From Diacronema lutheri (lineage: Eukaryota > Haptophyta > Pavlovophyceae > Pavlovales > Pavlovaceae), in the NCBI GenBank assembly GCA_019448385.1, contig JAGTXO010000065.1, positions 62,001-126,000 on the forward strand: a stretch of DNA of 64,000 nucleotides, in the 5' to 3' direction. Positions 52,316-62,891 of the stretch are shown piece after piece (positions within the stretch are counted from its first letter, which is position 1; every line of letters starts with the position of its first letter). Made by a program: the position numbers and the translations under genes. The notes beneath the pieces were generated by a model. That model was not told the origin of the DNA, did no database searches, and saw only the letters and a list, made by a program, of their open reading frames with translations.

Positions 52316-55300
52316 ATGTCGCTCGCGCTGCTCGCGATCGCCGGCGGGACGGCGCGGCTGTACGCACAGAGCGTCGCTTCCGTCGCGCGCGCTGGCGCGC
52401 AGCACGCCATGCCGCCGCGCGTCGCGTCCGCGCTCGCGTCCACGACGTGGGCGCTCGCGCGCGCGCGCGAGGCGCCGCTCGGTCGCGCGCCCTCGAGCCC
52501 GCCGGCGGAGCGCGTCGCAACGCTCGCCGCCTTCGCGTTCGCCTTGGCCGCCATCGTCGCTGCCATCGCCGCCGTGGTTGCGTGCGCGGCCGCCGGCGCG
52601 TGCGCGGCGCGGCTCGGCTCGCCGCGCGCCTCGCCGCGCGCGCGCGACGACGGCGGCGAGGGCGGCGACGCGCGCAGCGCGTCGGCCGCGTGGCACCGGC
52701 GGCCGATGACTGTCGACGGGCGTTGGATGGCGTCGCCACGCTCCGCAGGTGACGGTGGTGTGGCCGAGCTCGCCGCCGCGCTGCTCCCGCCGCAGCGCGC
52801 GCGCGCGCACCGCGACGGCCCCGGCGCGGGTGCCGGCGCCGGCGAAGGCGACGTCGGCGTCGACGCGGACGCGCGCGCCGAGCGCGCACCGCGCTCTCAG
52901 TCCGCCTTCGCTGCATCCGCACGGCACCTGTGCGGCCTGGTGCTCGCGCAACTGTGCACATGCGCCGCGCTCGCCGCGGCCGACGCGGCCGCCGCGCGCT
53001 CACTGCCCCGGTCGGCGGTTGGAGCGACCACCGCCGGCAGCGGCGCGCGCAGCGAGCGCGTGCCGCTCGGCGCGGCGTCGCCCGCGGCGCGCGACGCGCT
53101 GCTCAGCATCGGCTGGCTGCTCGTCCTCGTGGCCTCCGCGTGCGCCGCGCGCGTGGCTGCGAGCGAGCGAAAGGACGACGACCGCGCGCGCGCGCCGGGC
53201 GTGGCTCGCGCTGCGCTCTCGTGCGCGATCTGGGCGGGCGCGGCCGCCGCGTGGCTCGCGGCCGCGGCGGATGGCGCGGCGGCCGGGGCGGTCGCGGCGC
53301 TCGGCGAGAGTGGCGGCGCGGCCGACGGGCCCGCCCTGTCGACCGGCGCGCTGAGCCTCGGCCGTTCGCTGTCGGCGGCGGCGACGCTCGTCGTCGCGCA
53401 CGCGCAGGCGCAGGCGCGGCGGCCGCCAACGCCGATGCCGCCGACGGCCGAGCGCGTGCACGGCGCGCCGACGGCGCGCGCGCACGCGTTCGCGTTCGCG
53501 CGCGCGGCCGCCGTCGGCGCGTGCGCGGCGCGGCGCGCGCTGCGCGGCGCCGAGCGCGTGGCCTTTGCGCACTGGTCACCGCTCGTGCGCGCGGCGGCGG
53601 CCGAGGCGGTGGCGGCGGAGGCGTGCGCCGGCGCGGTGGGCGCCGCGCGCACGGCGCAACCAGCCGCGCTGGCCGAGCGGCCGCCGTTGCCGCGCGCACT
53701 GCGCGCCGCGCCCGCGCGCGCGCGCCTTGAACGCGCGCTGCGCGCGTGTTGCGGCGACGCGCTGCGCGCGGGCGCGAGCGCGCCGCCAGGCAGCGCGCGC
53801 GCCGCCGCCGCCGCGGCGGGCGTGCGGCTCGAGCGCGCGCTCTGCGCCGCGCACCGCGCGGATTTGGCCGCGAGCTGCGCGCTGCAGCTGGGCTCGAGCG
53901 CCTGCGCGCTTTCCGGCCCGCTGCTGCTGCGCGCGCTCGTCAGGCATCTCGCGCGCACGTGCGGCGCGCGCGGCGGCGTGGGTGCGGCGCTGCGCGGCGG
54001 CGTGGGTGGTGCGGATGCGGGCGGTGTGGACGACGCCGCGGCGCTGCTGCGCGCGGGCGGCGGCTGCCTGCGTGCCGCGTCCGGTACTGCGCTCCCGTCC
54101 GGACTGGTGATGTGCGTCGCGCTGTGCGGCGCGGCGGCCGCGTCGACGCTCCTCGAACGCGCAGCGTGGGCGCGCGCGCACGGCTCGGCCGTGCGCGCGC
54201 GCGCCGCGCTGCTCGCGTGCGTGCACGCCAAGGCGCTCCGCCTCTCCGCTAGCGCGCGTGCGCAGCTCGGGCAGGGCGGTCCGCTTCTCGCCTCCGCGGC
54301 GACTGTCGACGTTCATCGGGTGCGCGCAGCCGCGCGCGCACGCCGGCGCGCACGTCCGCGCGTGTGCCACCGCGCGCGAGCCGTCCGCCCCGCCCCTGCC
54401 GCGTCCTTCACCGCCACGCTTGCCGCCGCTGTGCTCGGGTGTTGGCCGCGCGCAGGTCGCGGACGGCATGCCGCTGCTCCCGCCGCTGCTGCGCGGGCCG
54501 GTGCAGCTCAGCGCCGCGCTGGCGATCGTCGCGTCGCAGCTCGGCGCGCGCTCCGCGGCGCTCGGCGCGGCGTGCGCGTGCGCGCTGCTTGCCGCCAATG
54601 TGGCCGCAGCGCGCGCACTCGCACGCGCCGCCGCGGCCGTCGCGCGCGCGCGCGACGCGCGCGCCGCCGCGCTCGCCGAGGGCCTCGGCGGCCTGTGCGC
54701 GCTCAAGGCGGCGCGCTGGGAGGACGCGCTGCTCGCGCGGCTCGACGCGCTGCGCGGCGCGGAGCTACGCCTCCTCTGGCGCGAGTCGGCGCTCAACGCG
54801 GCGCAGGTGCGGCGCATGCGTACGTGCGCGCGAGGCGCGCGAGGCGCGGGCGCGCCACGCGCAGCCGCAGCCGCGCACGCCTCACCCGCCGACGGACGCG
54901 CGCGCGCGTACGCGCACGCCTTTGCCGACTCGCGTGCTGCGCGTCCGGGCGTTGCGCGCAGGTCGTCGCGTCGGTGAGTGCGCCCGTGCTGTGCGCAACC
55001 GCTGCGTTCGCCGCCGCCGCGTTCGGCCAGCCCGCGCCGCCCGCGTCGTCGTCGAACAGCGGCGGCGGCGGCGGGTTCGCGGCCGGTGGCGGCGGCGGCC
55101 CTGTGCCGCTTGATCCGGCGTCGGCGCTGTGCGCGCTCGCCGCGCTCGGGCTGACGCTCACGCCGCTTGCCGAGCTGCCCGCCATCCTCGCGGCCCTCGC
55201 CGCGGCGCACGGCTCCGCCGATCGGCTGCGCGCTCACCTCGCCGCGCACGAGGCGGGAAGGCCGCGCGGTCACTCGGCCCCAGCGCAGCCGGGCGCGATG

Positions 55301-58260
55301 CGCGAGGCGCAAAGTTGCCGCACCGAGCGCGGCGGCCCCTGCGCCTGGGCGCGCGCGCACGGCTCGGCGGGCGGACGGCCGCGCGGCGTCGCGGTCGGCG
55401 ACCGTGCCTCGACTGCCGGTGAGGCGGGCGGCAAGGCGGGCGAAGGTTCGGGAGAGGCGCGCGCCGCTGTCCGCCGTGCCGACAGCGGCAGCGACAGTGA
55501 CGACGACAGCGGCGCAGACGAGCGCCGCGCTGATGGCGCGGCCGCCGCCGCTGGCGGTCGAGCGGGCGCGGGCCCAACCGGACGGTGCACCGGTTCGGAC
55601 GGCGACGCGGTGTGCCTGCCCACCGCCACCGATTTTCATTTTGCTCGCGCGGCGGGCGGGCGCGCGCAGCCGCAAGGCGGTATTGGCGCGGCGAGCCGCG
55701 TCGGCGGAGGAGCGCGCCGCAGCGGCGGACGTGCGGGCGGCGGCGGCGGCGACGACGGCGACGGCGGCGGCGGCGACGACGGCGGCGACGACGCCCACGC
55801 CGCGCTGCTCGCGCTACGGCTGCGCGTGCGGCGCGGTGCGTTCGTGGCGGTGTGCGGCGCGACGGGCAGCGGCAAGTCGGCGCTGCTGCAGGCGCTCCTC
55901 GGCGAGCTGAGCGCTGCGCCGCCCACGCCGCGCGCGCGCGCGCCTGACGCGCGCGGAGGCGACGCGGCAGCCGACGTCGACGCCGACATCGACGCCGACG
56001 CCGACGTCGACGCCAACGGCTGGCGCGTGGGCGCAGCCGCGCAGCCCGTCGTGCGCGGGCTGGTCGCATACTGCGCGCAGCGGCCATGGCTGCCGCCCGG
56101 CCCGCTCTGCGCCACCGTCGCCCTCCTCGCGCCCCCACTCGGCGAGAATGCGGGCGCGGGCGCGCCCGGCTCGCCGCTCGGCGGCGCGCTGTACGCTGCG
56201 GCGCTGTCGGCGTGTCTCCTCGACGCGGAGGTGGGCGCGCTGCCTGCTGGCCACTGGTCGTGGGTGGCGGACGGCGGCGCGAACCTGTCGGGCGGGCAGC
56301 AGGCGAGGCTTGCGCTCGCGAGGGCGTGCTATCTTGCCCTCTGTGCAGAGGCGCGCGCCGACCCCATGGCGGCCGCGGCCGCGGCGGCGGACGAGGCGGC
56401 GCTGGCCGCCGGCTGCGAGCCCGCCCTGCTTAGCGCGCGCGGAGATGGGGGCGGCTCGGGCGAGGCGGCTCCGTCCGCGCGCGCGGCGGACGGCGTGCAT
56501 GACGGCGCGACGTGTGGCCGCGGCACGGGCGGGGGCGGGGGCATTGGCGACGTGGTCTGCCTGCTCGACGATCCGTTCGCCGCGCTCGACGCGCCCGTCG
56601 CGGCAGCGGTGCTGCAGCGCGCCATCGTGCGTATCCTCCTCCGCAGGCGAGGCGCGCGCCCAGCCGCCAACACCGCCGCCGCCAACGACGACGACCACAC
56701 GCCCACCGCCGCCGTCGGCACCGCGGCGGGTCGCGGGACGGTTGTAATTGCCACGCACAGCGAGCACGTGCTGCGCGCGGCGGACCGCGTGCTCGTGCTC
56801 GCCAACGGCGCCATCGTTGCCGACGGGCCGCCGCACGCCGTGTGGCACGCCGTGCACGCAGCGTGCGGCCTACGCGGCATGGGCAGTGCGAGCACGCGCG
56901 AGCGCGGCGGCGGCAGCCACGGCGACGACGGCGACGGCGACGACGACGCGCCATTGGTTGAAGGCGCGCCGCCCGACCGGCTCGCCGCGGCGTTGGGCGG
57001 TGCGGGCGCGGGAGGCGCGGGAGGCGCGCGCGACGCCAACGATGCGCTGCGCGCGCGCGCGGCGCACGCCGCCGCGCGCGCCGCGGACGAGGCCCATGCC
57101 GCCGTGCTCGCGCAGCGCGGCGCGCGCGGCGGCTCGGCCGCGCTGTGCCTCGCGTACGTGCGCGCGGCCGGCGCGGGCCGCGTGGCGCTCGCGCTGCTCG
57201 CGTACGCCGCGTCGGGCGCGCTCCGCGTCGCCGCCGACCTCTGCCTCGCGCGCTGGTCCGCCGCGGCATCGCACGAGGCGCTGATCGCGGCTGACGCGCC
57301 ACCCGCGCGCGCGCCTGGCGACGGCGGCGCGCGCACGCGACGTTCGCTAGAGTTGGCGTGGCTGTACGTGTGCCTCAACGGCGCGCAGCTCTGCGTGCTC
57401 GCGTTGCGCTACGTGGCCGTCTGCGCCGCCGCGCTCGCCGCCGCGCGCGCGCTGCACGCGCGCGCGCTGCGCGCGCTGCTCGCCGCGCCGCTCGCCCTCG
57501 CGCGCGCCGTGCCGGCCGCGCGGCTGCTCGATGTGCTCACGGGCGAGGTGGCGCGGCTGGACGGGCCGGCGCGGATGGGCGCGGGCCTCGCGCTCGCGTA
57601 CGCGCAGCTCCTCGTCGGCAGCGCCGCCGTGCTCATCTGCGCGTCGCCCGCGTCGCTCGCGCCCGCGCTCGTCGCCGTTCACGCGTACGTGCGAACGGGC
57701 GCGCTCTACCGCGCGGCGGCGGCGCACGTGCAGCGGCGCGAGGTGGCGGCGCGCGGGCCGGTGTACGCCGCCGTTCTCGGCCACGTGAACGGCGCCGGCG
57801 TGCCCACGCTGCGCGCCGCACGCGCGCGCCGTGCCGCGCGCGCCACGCTCGCCGCCGCGCTCGACGAGCACAGCGCAGCATCCTACGCCATCGTTGGTGT
57901 CGAAGGATGGCAGGCGGTGCGCGTCGGCGCGATCGGCCACGGCCTCGTGCTCGCCACCGCCGCGCAGGCCGTGCTCGCGCACGCGCGCGCGCTCTCCGAC
58001 GCGGCCGACGCAGCCGTGGGCGGCGCCGAGGCTGCGGCGCGCGGCGACGCGCTCGCCGCCGCGGCCGCGCTCGCGCGCGCGCGCGCCGTGCCCGGCGCCA
58101 TCCTCGGCGCCGCGGCTTTCTCCGGCCTCTGCGTGCTGTGCGCGCGTCGCCGCGCGATTCGCCGCCGGCCGCCGCTCGACCGTCCCCGCCTTGTGACCAC
58201 CGCCGCGGCGCTGCCCACCGCCCACCGCCCGCCCGACCGCCTGCGCCAACCTCCCCCCCG

Positions 58261-58291
<31 letters not shown>

Positions 58292-59723
58292 CCCTCACAG
58301 GTACGCGTGCCTCGTCTCGTTGCAGGTGTGTGCGCTCGCCGCGGCGCTTTCGCAGCTTGAGCTCGCGCTCGGCGCGGTCGACGGCCTCGTCGCCCTCTCC
58401 GCCGTGCCGCCCGAAGAGGCCGAGGCGGAAAAGGCAGAGCAGAAAACAGGCAACGATGGCGGTCGGGCGGCGGACGGCGCAACGTCCCGCGGCGGCGGCG
58501 GCGACGGCGGCGGGACGTGGCTTGGAGACTCCGCGCCCCTCGTCGCGCGTGCTGCGCGCTTCTTCGGCTGGCGCGGCGGCGCGCGAGCCGGGCCGGGCGA
58601 CGCGGAGCTGGCGTTGTGCGCGCGCCTGCTCGACCCGCCGCCCCTCGCGCGCGCGCACACGCAGCCGACCGCCGCGGCGCCGGGCGTGCGCGACGGCGAC
58701 GGCGCGGACGAGGGCGCGCGCACGTCGGCGGGCAAATGCGCCGCCGTCCAAGGGCGCGCGCGTGGTGGTCTGCAGCTCGCGGCCATCGCGCTGCGTGCGC
58801 CGCGCCGGCCGCCCGCGTCGCCCGCCGACTCGCGCGCGCACGCCGAGCCGCCGCCGCCGCCTCCACCAGACGTGACCTTCGTGCGCGCGACTGTCCAGTA
58901 CGGCCCCGGACTGCCACCCGCGCTTGACGCGCTCTCGCTCGCGCTGCGGCCGGGCGAGCGCCTCGGCCTCGCCGGACGGACGGGCGCAGGCAAGTCAAGC
59001 GCCTGCCTCGCGCTCATTCGCCTCGTCGAGCTGAGCGGCGGGCATGTGCTCATGGGTGGGCGCGATGTGCGCGATATGCCACTCGCCGAGCTGCGCGCGC
59101 TCGTCGCGCTCGTCCCGCAGCAGCCGCTCGTCCTCTCGGGCACCGTCGCTCACAACCTCGACCCGCCGCTCGCCCTCCACCCGGCCGAGCGGCCGCGGCT
59201 GCCGGCCGCACGGCGCGAACAGCTCGCGGCCGCGCTGCGCCGCGCCGGCCTTGGCCGCTGGGCGGACGCGCACGGCGGCGTGGACGCCGCGCTCGACGTC
59301 CAACTGGGCGACTGCGCCAGCGGCATCGCCGACGGAGAGTCGGAGGCGGTGCCGAATGCCGCCGCCATCGCCGTAGGGTGTGCCCCTGCGCGCGGCTCGC
59401 TGTCGGCGGGCGAGGCGCAGCAACTGTGCCTCGCGCGCGCGCTCGTGCGGCGCGCGCGCATCCTCGTGCTCGACGAGCCGACCGCGGCGGTGGACGCTGC
59501 GACAGAGGCGGCGCTGAGCGTCGCGCTCTCGCACGAGCTGCACGGCGCGTCGGTGCTGCTCGTCGCGCATCGCGTGAGGACGCTCCTTCGCTGCGAACGC
59601 GTCGCTGTGCTCGCCGCTGGGCGCCTCGTCGAGGAGGGCACGCCCGCGGAGCTGGTCGCCACGGTTGGCAGCGCAATGGGCGCGCTCCTCAAGCGGGCCG
59701 CTGGGCGTGAGGCTGGCGAGTAG
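52316..59723 (+). CDS. ABC transporter, ABCC/MRP type full-length, four exons
   Basis: Full transporter (TMD-NBD-TMD-NBD) that exports amphipathic anions or conjugates using ATP. Exons 52316-54319, 54456-54806, 54962-58132, 58326-59723; 2,307 aa, against ~1,500 for most ABCCs, because of Ala/Gly/Arg insertions. The first junction restores DVHRVADGMPLLPPLLRGP. NBD1: Walker A GATGSGKSA (~1084), Q-loop YCAQRPWL, signature NLSGGQQARLALARA (~1226), Walker B CLLDDPFAALD with Asp in place of the catalytic Glu, as is normal for ABCC NBD1. NBD2: Walker A GRTGAGKSS (~2058), signature SLSAGEAQQLCLARA with Glu for Gln, Walker B LVLDEPTAAVD with catalytic Glu, H-loop VAHR. Intron 3 has ~40 Cs; its donor (GTGCT) has alternatives nearby. 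Substrate and membrane cannot be told. Confidence 0.92.
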
Positions 59724-59841
59724 CAGGCGCGGGAACAGGCCCCGGACTGAGCCACCGTGTCACGAAGGGGTGCCGAGCCCAGTGCATCATCAGTCGTCGC
59801 GCTTCACGCCTCTGACTGCCCCGTGCCCTGTGCAGCTTTTC

Positions 59842-61143
59842 TTAGTTGTGCACGCCAGCGGCCTCTGCGCTCACGCCGTCGGCGGGCGGCGGCGTGCAGA
59901 GCGCGCGCGCGATCCGCGTGAAGAAGGCGCAGCCCTCGCGCGGTGCAAACGAGATTCCCGTCGGTGGCAGCGCCTCCGCCGCCGCGCCGCGCAGCGAGCA
60001 CGCGATGATGTCAAACTCGACCTCCGCGCTGCCATCTGACTCGTGCGCGCGCGGCGAGCATGGCGCGCTCTCCAAATTGGCTGCGCATCGCGCGAGCTGC
60101 TCGGAGAAGAGGGAGAAGCGGAGCTCATCACACGCACGGCCGCCACGCTGCGTGCCGCGGCAGATCACGGCGGGGCCTGCTCGCGTGCAGCGCGCAATGG
60201 CGGCGGACGCGCTGCGTCAGAACGGCAGCGACGCTCGCGGCGCGCGCGGCGCTCGCGGCGCTCGCGGCGCGCGCGGCGCTCTCGGCGCTCTCGGCGCTCT
60301 CGGCGCGCGCGGCGCGCTCGCCATCGTCCGCCTGGACCACGTCGAGCGTCAGGCCGGTGAGAATCTCGTACATGCGCAGCCGCAGCACCACGCCCGCATC
60401 GAGCGGCGCGGCGCCTTGCGTCGTGGCTGGCGGCCGCTCCGCCGGCGAGGCTGGCGCTCCTGGCGGCGCCTTGCGCACGCGCTCGAGCTCGGCGAGCAGT
60501 CGGGCATTGTCGGCAACGAGCGCGTCGCGCTCGGCCACGATGGCCTCCACGCCGCCCACCGCGCCGCTGAGCTCGCCCATGTCGTCGAGAAGCTTAGCCT
60601 TCTCGGCTCGCAGCTTCCGGACGAGCACATCCGCCGCGCGCGCCGCGTCCGCGGCGCTTGCGAGCGCCTGGGCGTGCAGACGCTCAGGCTCAGTCTCACG
60701 GATTGCGCGGAACGCCGCGTGCTTCGAGCGCAACAGCTCGAGCTCTGCGGTGAGCTGCGCGCGCGCGAGAGCGCGCGGGGCGAGCGGCGCGCGCGCCACG
60801 TCGGACCGAGCGCGAGCGCCAGCTGCGCGCACGGGCTCGGATGCGACGCAAACGGGAGGGGCGCTCGCGCATGCGCACGCAAGCGCCGCGCGCGCCCTAC
60901 CTGCGCGATCTGCGCGTCCTTGTCGCCGCGCGCACTGGGCGCCACAGGCGCGGCCGGGGCGATGTCCGCCACGCCCGGCGCGCCAGCAGCGCTGCCGGCG
61001 AGGACGGGAGCGAGGCGGTGCTGGCGCTTGAGTACGCGAGCCTTGTATTCGTCGAGCGCCGACGCGGACGGCAGCTCGCCGGTCTCGCCCGCCGCCGTCG
61101 CCGGCTTGCCCTCGGCGGCGCGTGCGCGCTTCTGGCCTGCCAT
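59842..61143 (-). CDS. Csm1/Pcs1 (monopolin)-like chromosome segregation protein, three exons
   Basis: Model exons 61143-60901, 60754-60322, 60176-59842; 336 aa. Csm1/Pcs1 is a coiled-coil homodimer with a globular C-terminal domain that clamps or crosslinks kinetochore and rDNA chromatin. Exon 1 is basic and probably disordered. Exon 2 gives a long coiled coil (LTAELELLRSKHAAFRAIRE to NARLLAELERVRK), then RLRMYEILTGLTLDVVQADD, close to the domain start in the family. Exon 3 gives CDELRFSLF, AEVEFDII and a final helix. The exon 2/3 intron must start with GC (GATG|GCGAGC) to keep the frame, since no GT in the right phase was found; this boundary is the weakest part. Divergent from the next gene (126 bp). 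Confidence 0.7.
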
Positions 61144-61269
61144 GCGGCCAAGCTTTGCCTCGCCGCAAACTTTTCAAACGAGCGAGGCGGACCCGGACAG
61201 CCCCAAGCATGGGCGAGGGCCGCTCGGAGTGAACCAGTCCTCTGGCTGGCTTTCCCCATCGCCTCGCGC

Positions 61270-61632
61270 ATGGGCGAGGGCCTAAAGTGGGCGCTCATCG
61301 AGCTGGGCGGCTTCATCATGCTCATCGCGTGCGCGCGCCTCGCCGCCATCTATGAGGCCTCCAAGCACGGTGGCATCCGACCGTCCGAGCTCGAGGGCTT
61401 GATCGCGCAGCCCTCTGGCCCGTCCAACTTGCCCGCGGGCGGGCGCAGCGCGGACGAGGCTAGCGCGGACGAGGCTGAGAGGCCCGCCAAGACGCACAGC
61501 GTCTTCTCTGGCGTCTCGGTCAGTGCCAACTGCTGGCCCGCAAAGCCCAAGGGCCGACCGAGGGGCCGCGCGCGCGACTATGCGCCCGAGCTGGCGCCGC
61601 GCGAGACGGACCCGGAGTCGCTCGACGAGTGA
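61270..61632 (+). CDS. Small predicted membrane protein
   Basis: ORF of 120 aa from ATG 61270. One N-terminal transmembrane helix (WALIELGGFIMLIACARLAA) is followed by a short amphipathic stretch, an Ala/Asp/Glu-rich linker and an Arg/Glu C-terminus (REITDPESLDE-like acidic end). The composition is ordinary, unlike the antisense frames. No family is recognised. The frame is open upstream (to 60841) under the divergent Csm1-like gene; I keep the first ATG after that gene's start. Confidence 0.55.
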   Translation: MGEGLKWALIELGGFIMLIACARLAAIYEASKHGGIRPSELEGLIAQPSGPSNLPAGGRSADEASADEAERPAKTHSVFSGVSVSANCWPAKPKGRPRGRARDYAPELAPRETDPESLDE

Positions 61633-61998
61633 GCGCGCGCGGCCGCCGCCATGCGCGCGTGCGGGTGGCGCACGTACGCGTTGGCGCGGGCGACGCGCAT
61701 CCGACTCCTCGCAGCACGACGCCTCGAGCCCGACCCCCCGGCGGCTGCGCGCTGCACGATGAGCGCGTGCCTCTGCGCCGCGCTCGGCCGTGCTGCTTCC
61801 GCGCCTCGCTCGGCCGTGCTGCGTCTTCGCGCTGTGCTATGCATGCGGCCGGCTGGTCGGCGCGCACCTGCCGGCACAGCGCGCCTAGCCACCATTGAAG
61901 CGGGGCTGAAAGCTGATCATCTCAGGTTCACGGCATGCACGTCAGATCTGACGAGACGGGTGGTGCACGGCTCGCGACATTCTTCCCATCGACGTCAC
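61633..61998. other. Convergent intergenic region
   Basis: About 370 bp between the small membrane-protein gene and the LHC gene. I see no supported ORF or repeat. GC falls towards the LHC stop, consistent with its 3' UTR. Confidence 0.5.
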
Positions 61999-62598
61999 TT
62001 AGAAGAGCTTCTGGCCGGTGACCAACTCCTGCGCCGTCATGCCCGCCACAGCGAGCATCGCGAGGCGCCCGTTGTTGATCTCGCGCGTCTGCATGCCCTT
62101 GAAGCCAGCCGGGTCGGACTTGGCCTTGGCCGCGCCGCCAAACAGGCCGAGGTCGCCCGGCACGCGGCCCGCCTTCATCTTCCAGAGCGCGTCGTTGGGG
62201 TCCTTGAACGTCGGCACGCTCGTCGCGATCTCGACGAGGCCGATGGCCGCGACGACGAGCGGCCAGAAGGTCTGGAGCGGCGTCTGCTGGAAGGCGAAGG
62301 CGGAGGGCGCGTCGATGTTGCCGCCGAAGAGCGGGTGGAACTGCTCGCCGACCACGAAGCCCGTCGCCGCGAGCATGGCCAGGCGGCCGTGCTTGATCTC
62401 GACCTCCTTGTAGCGCGCGTAGTCCGCCTGCTGCTCGCCGTTGGACATGAGCCCGGCGGGGTCAAAGTAGCCGAAGGGCGCCGACACGCCAGCATCACTC
62501 TTGATCTGCGGCGGCACGCTCGACATCGCGACCTTCGAGCTGCGCACGGGCGCGGAGCCCGTGAAGGCGAGGAGCGAGGTGGAGAACGCGGCGATCAT
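61999..62598 (-). CDS. Fucoxanthin-chlorophyll a/c-binding protein (LHC superfamily)
   Basis: Light-harvesting antenna protein of the thylakoid, binding chlorophyll a/c and carotenoids. Single exon, 199 aa, typical FCP length. N-terminus MIAAFSTSLLAFTGSAPVRS is a targeting sequence with a short hydrophobic core; a VAMSS-like processing site follows, then FGYFDPAGL. Helix 1 has EVEIKHGRLAMLAATGFVVG and helix 3 has EINNGRLAMLAVAGMTAQEL, with the Glu and His/Asn chlorophyll ligands; helix 2 is WPLVVAAIGLVEI. The ~35 residues before helix 1 and the C-terminal ELVTGQKLF are usual for FCPs. Codon use is strongly C-ending and highly regular, as expected for an abundant protein. It is the best lineage marker in the window. 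Confidence 0.96.
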   Translation of the reverse strand: MIAAFSTSLLAFTGSAPVRSSKVAMSSVPPQIKSDAGVSAPFGYFDPAGLMSNGEQQADYARYKEVEIKHGRLAMLAATGFVVGEQFHPLFGGNIDAPSAFAFQQTPLQTFWPLVVAAIGLVEIATSVPTFKDPNDALWKMKAGRVPGDLGLFGGAAKAKSDPAGFKGMQTREINNGRLAMLAVAGMTAQELVTGQKLF

Positions 62599-62891
62599 CG
62601 TGCGTGTTCGATGCAGGAATCGGCCGGCGCAGAATTAATTCGGGTGCCGACACTTTGTCCAGGATCTCGAAACCAGTGTGTGGACAGCGTGACTCGATAC
62701 GCGCGTCGACGCCCTCGACGGCACGGCCGAAGGCTGCAAATCTCGCCGCCCGCGCTGGGTGCCGCACACGTGCACGCCATCGCGGCGAAATGCACAGAAC
62801 GGACCAGAAGCCCTCTGAGCGGGCCGACCGCGCACACCGCCGACGTGTGGCACTTAGCGCAGCACCAGCTGCCAACTCCTCAATCGCATCA
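62599..62891. promoter_or_regulatory. Probable LHC promoter region
   Basis: The 293 bp between the LHC start codon and the helicase stop. GC is lower than in flanking coding sequence; AATTAATT at about 62632-62639 lies ~35 bp before the LHC ATG. No known light-responsive box was identified with confidence. Confidence 0.4.
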
